Assembly: GCA_964603725.1 (NCBI GenBank)
Contig: CAZRWW010000038.1
Location: forward strand, 1-47,564
Length of the DNA stretch: 47,564 nt
Source: CAZDKK01 sp964603725
Lineage (GTDB): Bacteria; Eisenbacteria; RBG-16-71-46; CAIMUX01; WJJG01
Direction: 5' to 3'
The notes under the pieces were generated by a model, which saw only the letters and a list, made by a program, of their open reading frames with translations, had not been told where the DNA came from and did not search any database. The position numbers and the translations under genes are program-made. This document shows positions 38,510 through 46,675 of this stretch, piece by piece. Each line of letters starts with the position of its first letter. Position 1 is the stretch's first letter.

Positions 38510-39040
38510 CTACTTGCCGCTCAGGCCCGCGTGGAGCGCCTGGCGATAGGCCGTGCGGCCCCCCTCGCCTTGGGTGACCAGGATGACTTCCTGAAGCCGG
38601 GTCGCTTTCCCCAGCACGTCGAGCAGGGCGCGGACCACCTGGATGGCGGCCTCATGAAAGGCTCCGGTCAGAGCTTCGTCCTCGAGGGGCGCGACGGCCA
38701 CGCGCTGCAGGCCTTCCGCCGAGGCCGCCTCCAGGGCCGCCCGCAACGCCGGCGCGATCTGGTCGTGCTGCGGCTTGAGGTCCTGGCCGGACAGCACGGC
38801 GTGATACAGGCGGCGAAAGGGCAGGGCGCCCGCTTCGGTCGCGATGGCGCGCCCCAGCTGGGCCGGCCCCTGACGCACCGCGGCGATCTCGATCGACTCG
38901 CCGCCGCGCTTCTTGGCCGCGCCGCCCAGGCCGGTCCCCATCCACAGGTGATCGTTGGCCGGAAGGACCAAACCGTCGGCCTCGACGGCCAGCGGGTCGG
39001 CCACCCGCAGGTCGATTCGCGTCCCGAAGATATTGAACAC
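38510..39040 (-). CDS. macro-domain protein (ADP-ribose-binding fold)
   Basis: 176 residues from GTG 39040, which has GGAGGAGC upstream. The pattern VEADGLVLPANDHLWMGTGLGGAAKKRGG matches the macro-domain NTD-A-IVNPAN...GGGVAGAI ligand loop, though the Asn/Gly set is modified (LPANDHL, GTGLGGA). LYHAVLSGQ and ALEAASAEGLQRVAVAPL fit later strands. Macro domains bind or hydrolyse ADP-ribose derivatives; activity here is unproven. Downstream of the convergent Yip1-like gene. Confidence 0.75.
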   Translation of the reverse strand: MFNIFGTRIDLRVADPLAVEADGLVLPANDHLWMGTGLGGAAKKRGGESIEIAAVRQGPAQLGRAIATEAGALPFRRLYHAVLSGQDLKPQHDQIAPALRAALEAASAEGLQRVAVAPLEDEALTGAFHEAAIQVVRALLDVLGKATRLQEVILVTQGEGGRTAYRQALHAGLSGK

Positions 39041-39261
39041 GCGCTCCTCCTTCGTCCCCACTCCCCGCCGGGCCAACCCAGCGCCGCGGTCCCGAGCGGC
39101 TGATCGCGATCCGCGGATGCCGGGCGGCGGACGGCGCGCAGGTCCCGAGCTTGCTTCGGGCTGCCCGGGCATGCTAGCGTGCCGGCCGTTCGCCCTCCGC
39201 TGCGGGTCGCGCCTCGCGCGCAGGCGAACGCCATGGGCTTGGCACCGCAAGGGAGCGCGTC

Positions 39262-40458
39262 ATGGATCGCCGGCCGATCTGGATCATCCTGCCCGCCGCG
39301 ACGATGCTGCTCGCGCTCTTCTTCTGGCCCATGCGCACGCTGGTCACGCCGGTTCTGGCCGCCCTGGCGCTCGGTTACGTGCTCTGGCCCTATCGCAAGA
39401 TCGGAGCTATCCGGCGCCTCATGATCGCCGCAGGTCTGCTCCTGCTGTTGTGGATACTAGCGCGGGCGCGGACCGTCGTCTATCCCGCCCTGGCGGCCCT
39501 GGTGTTCGCGTTCCTGCTCGACCCGCTCGTGGGTCGCCTGCAGCGGCGGGGCGTGCCCCGCTCGCTCGCGGCGCTGGCTCTGATGCTGCCGCTGGTCGGC
39601 CTCGGGCTACTCGTCGCCCTCGTCCTCATACCCGCGCTCTTCGATCAGGCGGGCAACTTGATCGAGCAGCTCCCCGCCGCCTATGGGACCGTCCGGGCGT
39701 GGCTGCTGGGCGTCCTGGGGCCTTGGCTGCAGAAGGGCGGCCTCGCCGTCGTCGAGGAGCACCTGGGCGAGCTCCTGCCGAGCGCCGAGGCCCTTCTGAA
39801 GGGCGTACTGTCCGGGGTCGGCCGCTTCGGCCGGGGCGTCGCGGCGGTCGTGCAGGTCATCTCCTTCCTGCTGCTCACCCCCATCCTCACCTACTACATC
39901 CTGGTGGATTTCGGCCGCCTGCGGGCCGCCGTGCGCCCGTACCTGAGCGCTCACTGGGCGCAGCGGATCGCGAGCCTGGGAGCGGTCTTCCAGGAGTCGG
40001 TCGGAGCCTGGCTCAGGGGCCAGCTCCTGGTGGCGTCCATCCTCGGCATCCTGACCATTCTCGGGTTCCTGCTCATCGGGCTGCCCTACGCCTTCCTGCT
40101 CGGCTGCCTGGCGGGCCTGCTCAACCTCCTGCCCGTGCTGGGCTTCTGGCTGACCTTCGTGCTGGCGCTCACCGCGGCCCTCTTCTCGCCCACCCCGGGG
40201 CCAATGCTGCTGAAGACGGCGGCGGTCATGCTGGGGCTTCAGGTGTTCGAGGGGCAGTTTCTCTCGCCCCGCATCGTGGGACGCCAGCTCGGGGTCAAGC
40301 CCGTGGTGCTGCTGCTCACGATGCTGATGCTCTCGTCCTTCATGGGGGTGCTGGGACTGCTCCTGGCCGCCCCCGCGATCGGGCTGGCCCGCGCCGTCTG
40401 GGTGTTGTGGGGACCGCGGCCCTTCGACGAGCGCACGGCGGCCGATCGCGAAGCTTAG
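39262..40458 (+). CDS. AI-2E/PerM family transporter
   Basis: 398 residues, about eight transmembrane helices. Family blocks are ILTYYILVDFGRLRAAV (central), SVGAWLRGQLLVASILGILT, LPYAFLLGCLAGLLNLLPVLG and QVFEGQFLSPRIVGRQLGVKP, the last being the clearest PerM/TqsA signature. Some members export autoinducer-2 (TqsA); others are Na+(Li+)/H+ antiporters, so substrate is open despite an LsrF-like enzyme 23 kb away. ATG 39262 follows GGGAGCG. Confidence 0.9.
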   Translation: MDRRPIWIILPAATMLLALFFWPMRTLVTPVLAALALGYVLWPYRKIGAIRRLMIAAGLLLLLWILARARTVVYPALAALVFAFLLDPLVGRLQRRGVPRSLAALALMLPLVGLGLLVALVLIPALFDQAGNLIEQLPAAYGTVRAWLLGVLGPWLQKGGLAVVEEHLGELLPSAEALLKGVLSGVGRFGRGVAAVVQVISFLLLTPILTYYILVDFGRLRAAVRPYLSAHWAQRIASLGAVFQESVGAWLRGQLLVASILGILTILGFLLIGLPYAFLLGCLAGLLNLLPVLGFWLTFVLALTAALFSPTPGPMLLKTAAVMLGLQVFEGQFLSPRIVGRQLGVKPVVLLLTMLMLSSFMGVLGLLLAAPAIGLARAVWVLWGPRPFDERTAADREA

Positions 40459-40499
40459 CGCTCGGCGAGCCCCGCGCAGCCGCGCCGGGTGTCGGAAGG

Positions 40500-41087
40500 C
40501 TAGAGTCCCATCGGATGGGCCGAGTCCTCGCCGCGCCTGCGCTCGTGGGACGCCTCGCGCTCGCGCAGGCCCCGGTAGAGCTCCTGGCGCTCCCGAAGCG
40601 CCTCGCCAGCCCGCTCGGGCAGCACCTGCGCCACCACCCCGAGCGGACCATCCGCGGCTCGGAAGACGGCGCTGCCGTTGAGAACCCCGGGATGCTTCGG
40701 CAACAGCTCGGGCATCACCAGGGTCAGTCCGGCCAGCAGGAGCAGCACCAGGATGGCTCCTCGCAGCAGCCCGAATGCCAGGCCGAGCAGGTGATCGGCC
40801 CAGCTGAGGTGGAGGTTCTTGACCAGCCTCGCGATGGCCGACCCGATCAGGGTGACGACCAGGTACGCGACCAGAAAGCAGACCAGGAAGAAGACCACCT
40901 GCGATGCGACCGCGTTGCCCAGCACGTTCGGGATCGCGGAGCCCAGCGAGCGTCCCAGCACGACCGCGGCCAGGAGCCCGATCAGGAGCGCTCCCAACGC
41001 GAAAGCCTCACGGATCAAGCCCACGCGGAAGCTCATGATCCCCGAGGCGGCGATGATCGCCAGTAGCAGGATGTCGAGCCCGTTCAT
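40500..41087 (-). CDS. cvpA: CvpA family membrane protein
   Basis: 195 residues, four transmembrane helices. The opening MNGLDILLLAIIAASGIMSFRVGLIRE and the SWADHLLGLAFGLLRGAIL block are standard CvpA, a family linked to colicin V export, purF regulation and envelope homeostasis. A charged cytoplasmic tail (ERQELYRGLREREASHERR) follows the last helix. AAGGAGGA lies upstream of ATG 41087. Confidence 0.9.
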   Translation of the reverse strand: MNGLDILLLAIIAASGIMSFRVGLIREAFALGALLIGLLAAVVLGRSLGSAIPNVLGNAVASQVVFFLVCFLVAYLVVTLIGSAIARLVKNLHLSWADHLLGLAFGLLRGAILVLLLLAGLTLVMPELLPKHPGVLNGSAVFRAADGPLGVVAQVLPERAGEALRERQELYRGLREREASHERRRGEDSAHPMGL

Positions 41088-41103
41088 GTTCCTCCTTCCC
41101 TGG

Positions 41104-41187
41104 CGCGTGGCCTCTGGCGCGTGGACCGTGGCGCGTGGCCTCTAGCGCGTGGACCGTGGCGCGTGGCCTCTAGCGCGTGGACCGTGG
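41104..41187. repeat. tandem repeat, 28 bp x 3, spanning the SAM hydrolase stop codon
   Basis: Units at 41104, 41132 and 41160 (CGCGTGGCCTCTAGCGCGTG start), each itself made of two related 14-bp halves. The third unit contains the stop codon of the minus-strand SAM hydrolase (CTA, 41170-41172), and further copies extend toward cvpA. Confidence 0.95.
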
Positions 41188-41976
41188 CGATGGGCGGACC
41201 TCGACCCGATCGCCGGGCGCGATTCGGCAGCGCTCCGCCGCGCTGCCCCCGTTCACCGCGATCTCGATTCGACCGTCTCCGCCGGTCAGCGCCAGCGCTC
41301 CCCCGACCGGAACGTCCTGATAGCAGCGGCAGAGCCGGCCATAGCTGGCGCCGCCGACGAATACCTCGCAGGGACCGCCACCCAGCGCCGCCAACAGCGA
41401 GCGGGGGATGTTGGTGAGCGCGTTGCCGAAATGGTCGATGCGCGCCACCTCGCCCGCGACGAAGCCCTTCCCCACCCGCGGCCGGGGCACGTCGAGCACG
41501 AGGCAATCGTGCGCGCGTGGTCCCAGGCGCTCCAGCTCCAGGCCCGCCGCTAGGTGACCCGCCGCCGGCGCGAAGACATCGCGACCGTGAAAGGTGTCGC
41601 TGCGCTCGGGCAGACCGTGGGGACCCGGAATGATCTCGTACGCCTGCGCCCCCGGCTCGCGCAAGGGCGCGCTCAGGACCCCGTTGTCGGGGCCCACGAA
41701 GCAGTGACCGGCCGCCGCGACCGCCAGGGCCCGCCGCCGGGTGCCGACGCCCGGATCGACCACCGCCAGGTGGACCGTGCCGGCGGGAAACCAGGGATAG
41801 GCCGCCTCGAGCAGTTGCGCCGCCTCGCTGACGTTCTGCGGCGGGATCTCGTGGGTGATGTCCACCAGGCGGACGGTGGGGAGGATGCGGCAGACGACGC
41901 CTTTCATCGCCCCCACGTAGGCATCGTGGCCGCCGAAGTCGGTCGTGAGCGTGACGATTCCGTTGCGCAGCGCCAT
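41170..41976 (-). CDS. SAM hydrolase / SAM hydroxide adenosyltransferase (DUF62)
   Basis: 268 residues, about normal for the family that splits S-adenosylmethionine into adenosine and methionine and is related to fluorinase. Signatures are VTLTTDFGGHDAYVGAMKG, VHLAVVDPGVGTRRRALAV, GPDNGVLS and FHGRDVFAPAAGHLA in the N-terminal domain and RIDHFGNALTNI in the C-terminal beta domain. Asp and Arg-Asp-x-Phe active-site elements are present. ATG 41976. The C-terminal codons (PSPRSTR) are encoded in the 28-bp repeat. Confidence 0.92.
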   Translation of the reverse strand: MALRNGIVTLTTDFGGHDAYVGAMKGVVCRILPTVRLVDITHEIPPQNVSEAAQLLEAAYPWFPAGTVHLAVVDPGVGTRRRALAVAAAGHCFVGPDNGVLSAPLREPGAQAYEIIPGPHGLPERSDTFHGRDVFAPAAGHLAAGLELERLGPRAHDCLVLDVPRPRVGKGFVAGEVARIDHFGNALTNIPRSLLAALGGGPCEVFVGGASYGRLCRCYQDVPVGGALALTGGDGRIEIAVNGGSAAERCRIAPGDRVEVRPSPRSTR

Positions 41977-42061
41977 GACCCCCCGCGCTCCTCGAACAGG
42001 GCTGCCCGCGCACCGGCAGGCAAGCAGCGCATGCTAGGCAGAGGGCCGGGAGAGGTCAAGA

Positions 42062-42091
42062 CAAAGGGGGCGACGTCCTCGTCGCCCCCTT
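42062..42091 (-). terminator. intrinsic-type terminator of the basic-protein gene
   Basis: AAGGGGGCGACG and CGTCGCCCCCTT form a perfect 12-bp stem with a TCCT loop. On the minus strand it is followed by TTTGTCTTG, a short U-rich tail, about 55 bp after the stop at 42146. Confidence 0.7.
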
Positions 42092-42145
42092 CCATCGCTG
42101 CGCTCCCCTGTGGATCGGGGACGGCGCTTCGGTGGTGCGAACCAG

Positions 42146-42562
42146 CTAGCGGTACGAACGCTGACGATAGCTCTTCCAGCTCGAGTACCGCGTCTTCGGG
42201 CGGTTGCTCCACGTGCTCCGGCGCGTCGTGGTGCGGCGCGTGCCGGTGCGGTACGTGGTGCGGCCCACCGTCGGGCGGCGGGAGCTCGTCGTCCGCTTCG
42301 TCGGAAACTTCGTGGAGAACTTGGTCTTGGTGTACTTCTTGGTCGTGGGCTTCGTCGCGACCTTGCGATACTGCTGATAGCACTCCTTGAAGTGATTGAA
42401 GTCCACGAGCAGGATGCGCCGATTGCCCGGACTACGCCAGTAGACGTGATGCACGTGCCACTTGTTGGTGAAGTTCTCCACCGCCTTGGGAGTCTTGAAC
42501 GCCTTCCACCCGCGCGAGGTGATCTGCCACGGGTCTACCATCGTGATCTTCTGCCTTCTCAT
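42146..42562 (-). CDS. small basic protein with Lys/Arg/Thr-rich tail
   Basis: 138 residues, not recognised. The first about 67 residues look folded (DPWQITSRGWKAF, NFTNKWHVHHVYWRSPGNRR, ILLVDFNHFKECYQQYRK), with many aromatics and His. The last about 70 are Lys, Arg, Thr, Ser and Tyr with almost no acidic residues (KPTTKKYTKTKFSTKFPTKR, then TTYRTGTRRTTTRRSTW), like a histone-type or ribosomal tail. Alanine is nearly absent from the tail, unlike the Ala-rich neighbours. It has its own terminator and an operator-like upstream sequence, so it is a single-gene transcript. Nucleic-acid binding is the inference; a phage or DNA-packaging origin is possible. Confidence 0.72.
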   Translation of the reverse strand: MRRQKITMVDPWQITSRGWKAFKTPKAVENFTNKWHVHHVYWRSPGNRRILLVDFNHFKECYQQYRKVATKPTTKKYTKTKFSTKFPTKRTTSSRRPTVGRTTYRTGTRRTTTRRSTWSNRPKTRYSSWKSYRQRSYR

Positions 42563-42571
42563 CGAGTACTA

Positions 42572-42592
42572 CCCCCCTATTTGAAGGTTAAC
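42572..42592. promoter_or_regulatory. operator-like near-palindrome upstream of the basic-protein gene
   Basis: GGTTAACGTTCACC matches its reverse complement at 12 of 14 positions. It lies within about 30 bp of the start codon. A second interrupted repeat GGTGC...GCACC sits some 30 bp further upstream. Confidence 0.4.
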
Positions 42593-42752
42593 GTTCACCG
42601 TTTCCTTCGGTGCAAATCGGCGCACCTTGAGGATTCTTTGCGTCTCGCGGCGATATGGTCGGGAGGCGCCAGCGGGTCGTCCGGTCGCGGTCCGACCCCC
42701 GAACGGTCCCCCGGGGCCCCGCGCGCGACAGGCCCGGTCTGGAGATCGGCCC

Positions 42753-44255
42753 CTAGGGGCTCCCGGCGGCCGCCGGCAGAGGGCGGGCCAGGCGCAGCAG
42801 CCAGTTGAACACCGCCGGCGAGCTGAGCTGCATGGGCCTGGCCGGCTGGGCCGCGCCCACGGCGCGCCCCTGGAACTCGGGCGGACCGGCGGCCGGCGCG
42901 AGGCGGGCCGGATCCGGATCGATGAGACGGCGCAGCGCCGCGGGGTCGTCGGGATAGAAGAGCGCCCAGTCGCGCGTGCCGTCCGCCGCCCAGAGATGGA
43001 TGGCCCAGGCCGCGAGGTCCCGGCTTGGCTCGGCCGGGCGGGCGAGCGGGTCGGCCCAGCGAGCGCCGCTGGCCGCCAGCAGATTGGCCAGGTCCCCGGT
43101 CAAGGCGGGGTCGCGGACGGCGCGCCAGTCGCCGCTCGCGGTGTCGGGAAACTGGCCGGCGGCAACCAGCGGCAGTTCGGATGGGGCGAGGTCGCGCGCG
43201 CTCCAGGCGCGCGCACGCAGCCGATACACCCGTGCCGCGCCCGGCCCCCGGACCGCGACGATCCGCTGGTCCCGCGGCTGGCCGCGGAAGAGGCGGAGCA
43301 GCTCCAGCGCCTCCAACCCGCCGGTGAGCAGCGGATGCAGCTCGTCGCCGGCGATGCCCGGCACCCGGCCGTTGAGCTGCGCCGCCATGTGGCCGCCGCC
43401 CAGGCGCGCGCCGATGGCGAGCGTGTCGGCGCTGCCGCCCCGATAGACGATCCAGACTGCCTGAGGGGCGTCGAGGCCCAGCGCAGCGCGATGGCGCGGA
43501 TCATCCACGAACTCGGTGAACGGGAAGCGCCAGAACGATGAGATGGCGCGCTCACAGGCCGCGCCGTCGGCTTCGCGATCGCCCGGCTCGAGAAAGCGCC
43601 AGACCTTGTGATCGAGTCGCTGCAGGCGGATCCGGCCGCCGGGCAGCGTGATGGCGACGCTGTCGATGGCCGCCGGTCTGGGCGGCAGCAGCTCACTCTC
43701 CCGCCACGGCTCGAGATCGCTTTCCAGGAAGCGCGTCTTGAGGTAACGCGGCACGATGGCGATGCCGTCCAGGCCGCTCCAGCGCGCATAGACATCCAGA
43801 CCGCTCGAGGTGTAGTCGCCGACCTCGATCTCGAGGCGCTGCTGGCCCCGCCCGCCGAGAACGAGGCGATGCCGCGCGGGCGACAGTCCGAAGTCGGCCG
43901 GCTCGCCCTGCTCGAGGTAGCGCTCGACGCGCAACTCCTCGAGCGCCCGGAGCAGCTCGCCGATCATCTGGCTGCTGGCCAGGTCATCGATCGGCGCGCG
44001 GATGCGCCAGAAGGGGTCGCGGCGTTCAAGGACAATCGCGGTCGCGGACGCGCTTGCGTCCGCCGCGGGGCCCGGCAGACGCTCGATGCGCATGACCTGG
44101 GCTCCCTGGCCGCGCGCCAGGGGCGGCCCCGGCAGGGTCGGCTCGGCGGGGCCGCGCCGCGTCAGATCGCGCATGTAGAGACCCGCCAGGACGAGCGCGA
44201 GCAGGCCGAGGCCGATCTGGATCCAGCGGGAGCCTCGCCGTCGGGGGTCGCTCAT
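42753..44255 (-). CDS. DUF4340 domain-containing membrane-anchored protein
   Basis: 500 residues. One N-terminal transmembrane helix (WIQIGLGLLALVLAGLYM) is followed by a large extracytoplasmic part of repeated beta-alpha units. DPFWRIRAPIDDLASSQMIG, FGLSPARHRLVLGG, KVWRFLEPGDREAD and WWRFPF-like segments are typical of DUF4340, which is regularly encoded after GldG-like proteins. ATG 44255 overlaps the stop of the GldG-like gene by 4 bp. Probably an accessory of the ABC exporter. Confidence 0.83.
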   Translation of the reverse strand: MSDPRRRGSRWIQIGLGLLALVLAGLYMRDLTRRGPAEPTLPGPPLARGQGAQVMRIERLPGPAADASASATAIVLERRDPFWRIRAPIDDLASSQMIGELLRALEELRVERYLEQGEPADFGLSPARHRLVLGGRGQQRLEIEVGDYTSSGLDVYARWSGLDGIAIVPRYLKTRFLESDLEPWRESELLPPRPAAIDSVAITLPGGRIRLQRLDHKVWRFLEPGDREADGAACERAISSFWRFPFTEFVDDPRHRAALGLDAPQAVWIVYRGGSADTLAIGARLGGGHMAAQLNGRVPGIAGDELHPLLTGGLEALELLRLFRGQPRDQRIVAVRGPGAARVYRLRARAWSARDLAPSELPLVAAGQFPDTASGDWRAVRDPALTGDLANLLAASGARWADPLARPAEPSRDLAAWAIHLWAADGTRDWALFYPDDPAALRRLIDPDPARLAPAAGPPEFQGRAVGAAQPARPMQLSSPAVFNWLLRLARPLPAAAGSP

Positions 44256-45817
44256 GACCGCGACCGCCGCCGGAACCAGACGGCCAATCCGGTCGCGATC
44301 AGGACGACCGGCAGGCCGACTTCTACGACCAGCAGAAGCGTCCACAGGCCCGGCCGGCTTACTGCGAGCGCGCTGCTCGCGCGCCCGCGCCGCCCGATGT
44401 TGAGAAAACGCTCCTGCCATGTGAGCCACTGGACGGTGTTCACGGCCAGGGTGCGGTTCGCGCCCACGCCCAGGTAGCGGTTGGTGACCAGCGAGGCGTC
44501 GCCGGTCACGACGAGACGCGCCTTGGGCTTGATCGGCGGCAGGCCGAGAGAGTCGGGGCGGGCGCTCCATCCCTGGCCCGCGGCCGCTTCCCACTCGAGA
44601 ACGACGCCCACGGTCTGCGCGCCGGCGCCCAGCGGGGCCGCGCTGGACTGCTCCACGCCCGGCAGGAGCTGGGCGGTGGTCGCGGTGCGCAGCAGCGGCT
44701 CGATCGTCAGTTCCATCGCGTGGGGCGTGACGATCTCGACCGGGCGCACGCCCGGGCCGGCCGCGAAGCTGCCCACCAACTCGGCGCCGATCGGATGCGC
44801 GGGATTGACGGCCAGCGCGGGCGCCCAGGCGCCCAGGCCCATGCGCCCGGTGATGGGCCCGTCGTCCCGGACGGTGCCCGGCGGCAAGCGCACGAAGTGC
44901 ATCGCGAGCTGCGATTCGAGTCCGGTCGAGTCGCCGGGCTCGACCCAGATGCCCAGGCCCCCGCCCGCGCTGAGGTAGTCGCGCAGGATGGCGACCTCGG
45001 CCGCGTACAAGGGCTGGCGCGGATGCACCAGCAGCAGCGCCGACACCTCCGGCGGGACCCGCCCCTCCTCCAGCAGGCTGACCGCGCGCGTGAAGACGTT
45101 GGCCTCGCTCAGGGCCTGGACCCAGGCGGTCATGCCCCCCTCGCCGCCTTCCTCGGGCCCGGGCTCGCCATGACCCCGGATGAACCCCACGGTCCGCGGA
45201 CGACCTTCCAGCGCCCGCAGGATGCCCTGGGTCAGGGGCTCCTCACCCAGCTCCGCGACGTGCTCGGTCGCCTCGCGGTGGGAGATGACCACCACGCCGG
45301 GCTGCGTCACCCCCAGCCGCCTGGCTCGCGCCGGATCGCGGTCGGGATCGTAGATGCCCACCTCGACCTTCGAGCTGCCGGCCGCGTACAGCCCGAGCAA
45401 CTGCGTGGCGACGTCCCACTGGGGCGAGGGCTGCACGAAGAAGCCGTCCATGCGCAGCGGCTCCCGGAGCATTCCCAACGCCGCGCGCGTGGCGGCGGAG
45501 AGCGAGTTGATGCGATCCCGTGTGAGGTCAAGCGCCGGCAGGCGGTTGCCGGCCAGCAGCGCGCCGAGCCCCAAGACCAGTGCGATCAGCAGCAGACTCG
45601 TCGTCGGGCCAGGCTCGGCATGCGTGCGCGCCTGCAGGAGGAGAAAGCGGATCTCGGATGCGTGCCGCACGACGAAGAGCACCAGCAGCAGCGCCCCGGC
45701 CGCCATTGTCAGGCGCGCGAGATAGCTCTGCGCGGCCGCGGACGTCCAGGCCGCGCCCACCAGGAGCAGGAACAGCCCGGCCAGCAGCAGGGGCAAGGGT
45801 CGACTCCCGCGCGTCAC
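44252..45817 (-). CDS. gldG: GldG-like ABC transporter auxiliary protein
   Basis: 521 residues from GTG 45817. Two N-terminal transmembrane helices plus a third near LLLIALVLGLGALLAG precede the ABC_transp_aux domain: LDLTRDRINSLSAATRAAL, VEVGIYDPDRDP, VGFIRGHGEPGPEE and LLLVHPRQPLYAAEVAILRD are recognisable GldG blocks. A C-terminal helix (LWTLLLVVEVGLPVVLIATG) anchors the other end. It starts 4 nt after the permease stop. GldAFG supports gliding in Bacteroidetes, but related cassettes occur in many non-gliding bacteria. Confidence 0.85.
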   Translation of the reverse strand: MTRGSRPLPLLLAGLFLLLVGAAWTSAAAQSYLARLTMAAGALLLVLFVVRHASEIRFLLLQARTHAEPGPTTSLLLIALVLGLGALLAGNRLPALDLTRDRINSLSAATRAALGMLREPLRMDGFFVQPSPQWDVATQLLGLYAAGSSKVEVGIYDPDRDPARARRLGVTQPGVVVISHREATEHVAELGEEPLTQGILRALEGRPRTVGFIRGHGEPGPEEGGEGGMTAWVQALSEANVFTRAVSLLEEGRVPPEVSALLLVHPRQPLYAAEVAILRDYLSAGGGLGIWVEPGDSTGLESQLAMHFVRLPPGTVRDDGPITGRMGLGAWAPALAVNPAHPIGAELVGSFAAGPGVRPVEIVTPHAMELTIEPLLRTATTAQLLPGVEQSSAAPLGAGAQTVGVVLEWEAAAGQGWSARPDSLGLPPIKPKARLVVTGDASLVTNRYLGVGANRTLAVNTVQWLTWQERFLNIGRRGRASSALAVSRPGLWTLLLVVEVGLPVVLIATGLAVWFRRRSRS

Positions 45818-45820
45818 CGT

Positions 45821-46624
45821 CTAGCCCCTCCACTTCAGCAGGTCCACGCCGCGCAGGGTGAGCGCCGTGAAGAACACGGCCCCCGCGCCGAGGGCCAGGA
45901 GGCCGTTCCACGGCAGCATGCCGCGGCCGAAGGGCTGGTAGAGGCCCAGCGGCGAAAGCGACCGCAGCGCGCTCTGCCAGCCGCCCGTCCCCGGCCCCAC
46001 CAGCTCGCCGCCCATGACCAGCACCAGGAACAGGCCCAGCGTGAGCACGGCCGCCTCCACCTGGCCGGTCGTGAGCGAGGAGACGAAAAGCCCCATCGCC
46101 ACCAGGGCGGCCGCCAGCACGAGCAGGCCCAGGTAGCCGACCAGCAGCGCCGGCACCTCCGGGTTGCTCACCTGGGTGAGCAGGGCCAGATGAGCGAGCG
46201 AGATCGACAACATGAGCAGGCAGAAGGCGTAGACGCCCAGGAACTTCCCGATCACGATCTGCCAGGCGCTCAGGGGATACGCGACGAGCAGCTCCAGACT
46301 GCGCGAGCGCTTCTCCTCGGCGAAGCTCCGCATCGTCAGGAACGGCACGATGAAGACGAGGAGCGCGGCCGTGTTGAGCAGGTAGGGCGTGGCCACCGAG
46401 ATCTGCACATCGACGATCGACCGGGCGGTCCGCGCCATCTGCGCTTGCTGCGCCACACGCAGCAGCTGGTCATGGAACATGTACAGCAGCGTCATCATGA
46501 CCATGCCCGCCACCAGGGCGTAGACGGCCAGCAGCGCGTAGCCGAGCGGCATCCGCAGAAACCCGCGGAACTCCTTGCCGGCCAACACGAGCACCTTGCG
46601 CAACGCGCGCCTCCTCCCCTGCAT
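45821..46624 (-). CDS. gldF: GldF-like ABC-2 permease
   Basis: 267 residues, six transmembrane helices of the ABC-2 type (LGYALLAVYALVAGMVMMTL, LLNTAALLVFIVPFLTMRSF and others). FAEEKRSRSLELLVAYPLS is the conserved ABC-2 cytoplasmic segment. ATG 46624 is listed, but a strong GGGGAGGAGG lies 5 nt before an in-frame TTG at 46603 (LRKVLVLAGKEF), which may be the true start. Between GldA and GldG in an operon. Confidence 0.88.
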   Translation of the reverse strand: MQGRRRALRKVLVLAGKEFRGFLRMPLGYALLAVYALVAGMVMMTLLYMFHDQLLRVAQQAQMARTARSIVDVQISVATPYLLNTAALLVFIVPFLTMRSFAEEKRSRSLELLVAYPLSAWQIVIGKFLGVYAFCLLMLSISLAHLALLTQVSNPEVPALLVGYLGLLVLAAALVAMGLFVSSLTTGQVEAAVLTLGLFLVLVMGGELVGPGTGGWQSALRSLSPLGLYQPFGRGMLPWNGLLALGAGAVFFTALTLRGVDLLKWRG

Positions 46625-46675
46625 CGTCCCGCCATCAGGCTGCCCGGCCGGCGTCCCGGCCGAGAAGACGCGAGC

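Noticed and set aside
15088..40458. A functional AI-2 system formed by the LsrF-like enzyme and the AI-2E-family transporter
   Set aside because: They are over 23 kb apart, other Lsr genes are missing, and most AI-2E-family proteins are not proven AI-2 exporters.
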